This document shows, piece after piece, positions 24,185-28,722 of a stretch of DNA of 28,722 nt (positions are counted from its first letter, which is position 1; the number at the start of each line of letters is the position of its first letter). The translations under genes and the position numbers were made by a program. The stretch comes from Candidatus Sumerlaeota bacterium. GTDB taxonomy: Bacteria > Sumerlaeota > Sumerlaeia > JADFCT01. The notes under the pieces were generated by a model, which worked only from the letters and a program-made list of their open reading frames with translations, searched no databases and was not told the origin of the DNA. Where the stretch lies: positions 1-28,722 of the forward strand of contig JAPLSP010000087.1 in the NCBI GenBank assembly GCA_026398575.1, written 5' to 3'.

Positions 24185-24822
24185 TTTCCCTCTAAGTGCT
24201 CCTTGAAAGTCTTGTTGAGCACGGAAGGGAATTTGCTTGTTTCCAGAAAGCAGTCTGCATTGTTCAAATGCACGGGGTAGTGCATTTGAACACATGTGCC
24301 AGGCACGAGGCTCTGAAGTTTAGAGATTTCCTCATCCGCGTACGTGACGGGATCCAGGCCGGTCAGTGTAATTAGTCCTCGGAGGATGTTTTCTATCTCA
24401 ATAGGATAGATATCCGCCTGAAAGCCCTCCAGCCACTTGACAACCTCCTTCGAGGTCGGAAACGGAGACCAAGCAACTGCACACATGGAAGAGGAACAGG
24501 CGCCAAGCCACAAGACCGGCGGGGTCTTCGCCTTCGCCAATGCGTGCCAGAGATCAATCCAAGAAATGCAATCATCTTCCGACTTCCCAATACCAATGCA
24601 ATTGCCGTCCGTGTCTTTGATGCCATGTGAGCCAATGAAGAGAAACTGGCAGTCGTCGTCAGCACTCAAGGACAGCAATGCTTGGCGAAACTCTGCAACG
24701 GATGACACGTCATGGAGATCAAGGTTAGGATGATTCTTTTCTGCGAATTCCTTGACTACAGAGCGAGTCTCGCGATACTCACCCTCTTTCAGCCATTGAA
24801 TCATAACAATTGGCGCGCCCAT
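24181..24822 (-). CDS. Small caspase/CHAT-like (clan CD) peptidase
   Basis: 213 residues; AAGGAG lies seven bases before the ATG at 24822. The catalytic pair typical of clan CD is visible: His66 in FLFIGSHGIKD and Cys109 in VLWLGACSSS, each at the end of a hydrophobic strand and separated by 43 residues as in CHAT and caspase folds. No further domain is seen. Its bases are AT-richer than its neighbours, which may mean separate arrival. It stands alone between the FGE-like and kinase genes and would be an effector protease of the network (inference). Confidence 0.7.
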   Translation of the reverse strand: MGAPIVMIQWLKEGEYRETRSVVKEFAEKNHPNLDLHDVSSVAEFRQALLSLSADDDCQFLFIGSHGIKDTDGNCIGIGKSEDDCISWIDLWHALAKAKTPPVLWLGACSSSMCAVAWSPFPTSKEVVKWLEGFQADIYPIEIENILRGLITLTGLDPVTYADEEISKLQSLVPGTCVQMHYPVHLNNADCFLETSKFPSVLNKTFKEHLEGK

Positions 24823-25245
24823 GGTCTGTCTCCTTCCTGCTTTCTAATAATCATAGGATTGCCCCGCAGAAGATGCAGGATTCCGCTTTTCTGTCCGTAT
24901 TTAAGAAGTTTTGGGATTTCTTGTTGAAGTTTTTTATCCTCCTTTCAACTTGGCGCTCAGTCTTTAAGGTCTACACTTCTAATTTCCGCAGTTGATCTCT
25001 TGAGCGCATCATTCTTTTTCGCTGACCGATCACGCGCGCGCACCTTGCATACTGCACATGTGGGAATGCTGCCCAAATGCTGGCTGATCTTATGTATAGT
25101 CGGACAAGATGCACGCCAATTCCACTACCTCCGCTTTCACATTGACCACTGATCGGCCATGAAGTTTGTGCCTTTCCGCCCGCCATGGAAATAAGCTATC
25201 ATAGTCACAAATTCTGACTCGCTTCGCTCGCAAATATTCAATTCA
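24823..25245. other. Gene-poor gap between the third kinase and the caspase-like gene
   Basis: 423 bases. On the minus strand one reading frame (25186 to 24851) stays open except for a TAG at 24973-24971 and ends in a CIFCGAIL half zinc ribbon, perhaps a decayed gene. There is no ribosome site at its ATG. Otherwise nothing recognisable is present. Confidence 0.3.
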
Positions 25246-26928
25246 TTAAATGCCCCGCATCATCCTCCAAACCGAACCGCAAAAACCCGACCGTTGTTCG
25301 GACCGAACCGCAAAAACCCGAGTGTACTTCGAGTCGCAGCGGCTGCTGCAGGACTTGTCACCTTCTTTGAAGATGAAGCACCACGCCGCCGCCGAACCTT
25401 TAGGCTCAGCCCAGACTGCCCAACCTGTCGTCTCAAACACCGTGTCCATATTTCTTTTGCCTTTACCCCTCTGAAAAAGCGCTTCTAGCTCCGCCCGCTT
25501 AGGCATGCGCCATCCCCCGCCAGCGGTTTTGTTTTTATTGATTTCGACGATCCACCGCTCGGCAGCATTGTAGACGATATCCTGATCCGGGCCGACAAGC
25601 CATTGAAGATTCGTCTGGATGTCGGCGATGACGCCATCGCGGAAGACCGTGTAGCGTCCATCGTCTGTACGTTTGGCAATCATTCCAGATTGATTATTGT
25701 CAGGGGGATTGGATGAAGCGGATATGGGGGCGGGCGGGGGTGAGGGTGTGGTGGACTGGGTGGACGAAGCAGATTTGGCGCGTTGGGGCGCAGGCGCGGC
25801 GGCGGAAGGCGCGGCGGAAATCGAGGGCGCGAGCGGTCGCGCGGCAGGCTGGGGAGAGGCGGTCAGACTGCGCAGCGCTTGGTTCATCGCCTCCGCCGAT
25901 TCGAAACGGTCTTTGATATCATAGGCCAGCGCGCGGTCAATCCATGCGTCAGTTCCTTCGGGCAGATCCGAGCGCAGGCGACTGGCGGGCGTATGGCTGC
26001 CCATGGGAATGCGCGTGGTCAGTAGTTCGTAGGCGATGACGCCGACGGAATAGAGATCCGCGCGGGCGTCCACCTCACCGGCGCTTTCGCGCTGCTCAGG
26101 CGCCATATAGTAAGGTGTGCCCATAGAGGAGCCGATGCGGGTATGGCCATCGGCGTCGAGGATTTTCGCAAGACCGAAATCCATCACAACGGCACGCTGT
26201 TTTCCGTCGGCGCCCTTGGCGATCATGATATTTGCTGGTTTTAGGTCGCGATGTATGATATTGTTATGGTGGGCGTATTCGACGGCTTGCAGGATTTGCA
26301 AGAGGATTGCGGAGACCTGCTTCCAGGCGAGGGGGCGGTTTTCGCTCTTCAATTTTTCGATCAGCGTATTCAGCGGATACCCATCGAGGCATTCCATCAC
26401 AAGGAACATCCGCTGCTGCCATTCGTCAAAGTAGTGCACACGAATAATGTTCGGGTGCGTGAGCGAAAGACAGGTCTTTGCCTCGGCGATGAAACGGCGA
26501 CGGGCCGAATCGCTCGAGAGCAGATCGGAGGCGATGAACTTCAAGGCGACGTTTGTCTCAAGGCGCGTATCGCGCGCCAGCCAGACGCTGCCCATGCCGC
26601 CCGCTCCAAGTTTGCGCTCGATCTTGTATCGCCCGATCACAAGGGCGCCCACGGCCAGCGCGCCTTCAGCGGCGCCTGGCGTCTGGCGCGCGGCCTGCAA
26701 CGCGTTCTCTGCGCTCAGTGAGGACAGCGCTGAAATATCCGACGGCGTGGCTGTGGCGCCGCCGCCGATGCTACTTTGGGCCGACGGCATGTGGGTTGCG
26801 CCGACGCCAACGCTCTCCGAATCGGACGGACGCGAGGGAGACGGAGTGCTTTGCATCAGGTCAAATCCGCAACCAAAACAAAAGCGCATGTCATCCCGAT
26901 TTTCCTTACCGCATTTAGGACAAAACAT
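25246..26928 (-). CDS. Soluble Ser/Thr kinase with N-terminal zinc ribbon and C-terminal DUF1566-like domain
   Basis: 560 residues; AGGAGG lies eight bases before the ATG at 26928. Zinc ribbon CPKC...CFGC (4-20), two S-[VI]-G-x-x-x-T motifs (39-45 and 53-59), kinase at about 100-365 with GAGGMG, VALK (Lys130), HRDLKPAN and DFGLA, then a Pro/Ala/Ser-rich linker and a DUF1566-like domain (about 415-545: DGVIADIQTNLQWLVGPDQD, GGWRMPKRAEL). No transmembrane helix, so it is cytoplasmic. A 31-base duplication at the 3' end changes the last residues: the usual end RVFAVRFGG is replaced by a longer tail. The IS lies 88 bases upstream and may have displaced its promoter. Confidence 0.88.
   Translation of the reverse strand: MFCPKCGKENRDDMRFCFGCGFDLMQSTPSPSRPSDSESVGVGATHMPSAQSSIGGGATATPSDISALSSLSAENALQAARQTPGAAEGALAVGALVIGRYKIERKLGAGGMGSVWLARDTRLETNVALKFIASDLLSSDSARRRFIAEAKTCLSLTHPNIIRVHYFDEWQQRMFLVMECLDGYPLNTLIEKLKSENRPLAWKQVSAILLQILQAVEYAHHNNIIHRDLKPANIMIAKGADGKQRAVVMDFGLAKILDADGHTRIGSSMGTPYYMAPEQRESAGEVDARADLYSVGVIAYELLTTRIPMGSHTPASRLRSDLPEGTDAWIDRALAYDIKDRFESAEAMNQALRSLTASPQPAARPLAPSISAAPSAAAPAPQRAKSASSTQSTTPSPPPAPISASSNPPDNNQSGMIAKRTDDGRYTVFRDGVIADIQTNLQWLVGPDQDIVYNAAERWIVEINKNKTAGGGWRMPKRAELEALFQRGKGKRNMDTVFETTGWAVWAEPKGSAAAWCFIFKEGDKSCSSRCDSKYTRVFAVRSEQRSGFCGSVWRMMRGI
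25271..25321. repeat. 20-bp direct repeat, 31 bases apart, inside the kinase 3' end
   Basis: The copies at 25271-25290 and 25302-25321 are identical. The 31-base offset is not a multiple of three, so the second copy is read in another frame. Confidence 0.85.
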
Positions 26929-27016
26929 CGGGCGCCCTCCTGCATGAATCGCTTTTCAGCAAAGTAACCTCAGAGGATGAATAACGCAAACGGGAAATAC
27001 AGCAACCCCCTAAAGA

Positions 27017-27039
27017 GGGTGCAACTCAGTTTTGTTAAT
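27017..27039 (+). repeat. Left terminal inverted repeat of the IS
   Basis: 23 bases, identical to the reverse complement of 28700-28722. Confidence 0.93.
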
Positions 27040-27175
27040 GAAAAATGATGAAGCGAAAGCGGGGTAGCAGATTCAGATTCCTGCCAGATTAAGGCATTGT
27101 TTTTACATGATGAAAAAAATCTTCGTAAGTCGTGATTTATGAGGCGCCTTTCGGATTTTTATCTGGTAGGTAATT

Positions 27176-27195
27176 CTCCGAAATCATTTCGGAGG
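27176..27195 (+). promoter_or_regulatory. Hairpin that hides the transposase ribosome site
   Basis: CTCCGAAAT and ATTTCGGAG (27176-27184 and 27186-27194) form a tight hairpin that includes the GGAGG Shine-Dalgarno (27191-27195) of the ATG at 27202. Such hairpins in IS10/IS50 block translation of read-through transcripts. Confidence 0.55.
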
Positions 27196-27201
27196 CTCCT
27201 C

Positions 27202-28704
27202 ATGAATCCTGTTCTTGTTCTCGATCCGGTTGCAGTTGAGACTGAAAATGGCAAAGAATCATCCGCTGGCGCGTCGCTAACGACGCGCGCGGCGGGAAGA
27301 AAAGCAAGCCAATCGTTGGAGGAAAAACGGAGGATCAGCATGGAACTGACCAAGCGCCGCGCCGCGCAAGCGAACGATCAATGGCGGGCCGCGCTCGAAA
27401 CGCATCCGCAGGATAAGGACAAAGGCATGGGCGCGCTTGAGCGTCGCTTGCTACGGCAGGGACGTGAATTGCAGCGAGCCGAATTAGAACGCATGCTACA
27501 AAAAGAAGCCAATGAAACGCCGCCCATCTGTCCGATCTGCGGCCGGCCGCTGCAAGCGGTGCAATGGCGTGAGATCTCGATTTTATCGCGTTTTGGTCCC
27601 GTGAACGTCAGTCGGGCCTATGGCTACTGCGACCATTGCCGATGCAATTATGCGCCGGCCGATTACCACTGGAAGATTGGCGCCGGCAAAAATTCTCCGG
27701 AAATGGCTGAACAACTTCAGTTGCTGGGGACGATTGCGCCTCCGGAGCAAGCCGAGCGGCTTTCGATCAAACTCTACGGCTTCCAGATTGACGATTCGCG
27801 CATCGCGCGCGAATTGGAGCGCGCCGGGCTGCAAGCGCTGGAAGAACGCGAACGCCTGGATGAGAAAGCCCTGACCAGCGAAGGCGCCTGGGAGATCACG
27901 CGTCAGCTGGATAAAACGCTGCCGGAAGATTTCATCATGATCATTCAGGCCGACGCCTTTCTGACGCGCGAACGAGACGACTGGGGGCAGTCCGAGGTGA
28001 TTCGCGACAAGGGCGGACAGCCAGAACGCTGGCATAATTCGAAAGTCGGGACGATCTTTCTGCTTCAAGATCGCGTGCGATGCGGCGGCAAAACAGATCG
28101 TCCCGTCATCCTGCGCCGCGCATACGTGGCCACGCGCGGCGACGCATTCGAATTCGGCAAGATGATTTATGCCGAAGCCGTGCGCTATGGATTGCTACGC
28201 GCCAGCCAAGTCTACTTTATCTCCGATGGCGCCGTCTGGCTGTGGAACATCCAACAAGACCGCTTCCCTCAGGCCATTGGCACGCTCGATGCCTATCATG
28301 CCGCGCAACACATTTGGGCCGTGGCCCGTGCGCGCTATGGAGAAGGCGAAAAAGCCAAGGAATGGGCTGAAGCGCTTGTCCACCAATTGCATCATGGCGG
28401 CGACAACAAAGTTCTGAAAAGCCTGAAGCAACTGGCGGAGGTCGTCGAGAAAATCGAACCCGAGAAGCGCAATGTGGATGAGAAAGCAATCCTGCGCGAA
28501 TGGGAATACTTCAACTGCCATCGCGGCCATTTCGATTACGCCACCAAGAGCGAACGCGGCATTCCGATCGGCTCCGGTTGCATCGAATCTACCTGCAAAC
28601 AATTTCAGCTGCGTGTGAAACGCTGCGGGCAGTTCTGGACCACGGATAACTTGGACGGTCTCTTATGCCTGTATAGCCGTTATCTCAGCTATCTATGGAA
28701 TTAA
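27202..28704 (+). CDS. ISKra4-family DDE transposase
   Basis: 500 residues. The ATG at 27202 is preferred over one at 27139 because GGAGG lies six bases ahead. A zinc-binding region (CPICGRPL ... YGYCDHCRC, about 110-148) precedes the catalytic core: Asp in IIQADAFL (about 251), Asp in ISDGAVWLW, and Glu in GSGCIESTCKQFQLRVKRC. These C-terminal blocks are typical of ISKra4. It is intact and is the only plus-strand gene here. The basic N-terminus would bind the terminal repeats. Confidence 0.88.
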   Translation: MNPVLVLDPVAVETENGKESSAGASLTTRAAGRKASQSLEEKRRISMELTKRRAAQANDQWRAALETHPQDKDKGMGALERRLLRQGRELQRAELERMLQKEANETPPICPICGRPLQAVQWREISILSRFGPVNVSRAYGYCDHCRCNYAPADYHWKIGAGKNSPEMAEQLQLLGTIAPPEQAERLSIKLYGFQIDDSRIARELERAGLQALEERERLDEKALTSEGAWEITRQLDKTLPEDFIMIIQADAFLTRERDDWGQSEVIRDKGGQPERWHNSKVGTIFLLQDRVRCGGKTDRPVILRRAYVATRGDAFEFGKMIYAEAVRYGLLRASQVYFISDGAVWLWNIQQDRFPQAIGTLDAYHAAQHIWAVARARYGEGEKAKEWAEALVHQLHHGGDNKVLKSLKQLAEVVEKIEPEKRNVDEKAILREWEYFNCHRGHFDYATKSERGIPIGSGCIESTCKQFQLRVKRCGQFWTTDNLDGLLCLYSRYLSYLWN

Positions 28705-28722
28705 CAAAACTGAGTTGCACCC
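28700..28722 (-). repeat. Right terminal inverted repeat of the IS
   Basis: 23 bases, perfect complement of the left repeat; it ends at the window edge. Confidence 0.93.

Larger units (their letters stand above)
27017..28722 (+). mobile_element. Complete ISKra4-like insertion sequence
   Basis: Perfect 23-base terminal inverted repeats (27017-27039 and 28700-28722) begin with GGGTGCAACTCAG and bound a single transposase gene; total 1706 bases. The right repeat coincides with the end of the window, so the target duplication cannot be checked. Ending exactly at a repeated element is also typical of a contig edge. Confidence 0.9.

Overview
The window is a dense, moderately GC-rich stretch of a bacterial genome. 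Genes carry Shine-Dalgarno sites, many stop/start codons overlap, and there is an ECF-type sigma factor. Every gene except one insertion sequence reads on the minus strand. No ribosomal or other taxonomic marker is present. Ser/Thr kinases fused to zinc ribbons, Sel1 and FGE-like domains, with CHAT and papain peptidases, suggest a bacterium with a large signalling repertoire (PVC-like or a related uncultivated phylum); this is only a guess.

The centre (about 3.7-18 kb) is the most remarkable part. In transcription order it encodes an SPFH/band-7 protein with zinc ribbons at both ends, an ESCRT-III/Snf7-like coiled-coil protein, a membrane-spanning receptor kinase with an FGE-like C-terminus, a Vps4-like AAA ATPase with an N-terminal MIT-like domain, a second ESCRT-III-like protein with an acidic tail and a MIM1-like terminal helix, a second MIT-Vps4-like ATPase that overlaps the preceding gene by one base, and a second receptor kinase ending in 11 Sel1 repeats. 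Read together this is a candidate bacterial ESCRT-III/Vps4 membrane-remodelling system controlled by Ser/Thr phosphorylation.

The right part (18-27 kb) holds the control and effector layer: a CHAT peptidase fused to zinc fingers and a winged helix, an anti-sigma-like protein without zinc ligands or membrane segment, an ECF-like sigma factor with a large insertion, an FGE-like zinc-ribbon protein, a small caspase/CHAT-like peptidase with a coupled 43-residue ORF, and a third kinase ending in a DUF1566-like domain. The left part (1-3.6 kb) holds a papain-family peptidase cut by the window edge, a small helical protein sharing its N-terminal domain, and a helix-turn-helix/nucleotidyltransferase pair resembling AbiE-type toxin-antitoxin modules, inserted between an intact and a truncated copy of the small gene.

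A promoter-like motif (AAGGA followed by CGTA with fixed spacing) lies upstream of four of these transcription units, so the encoded sigma factor may tie the SPFH/ESCRT genes, the CHAT gene and the papain gene into one regulon. A working model, which is inference, is a stress- or invader-sensing network in which receptor kinases and the sigma factor control membrane remodelling and clan CD/papain proteases. The right end is a complete ISKra4-like insertion sequence whose terminal repeat coincides with the end of the window.
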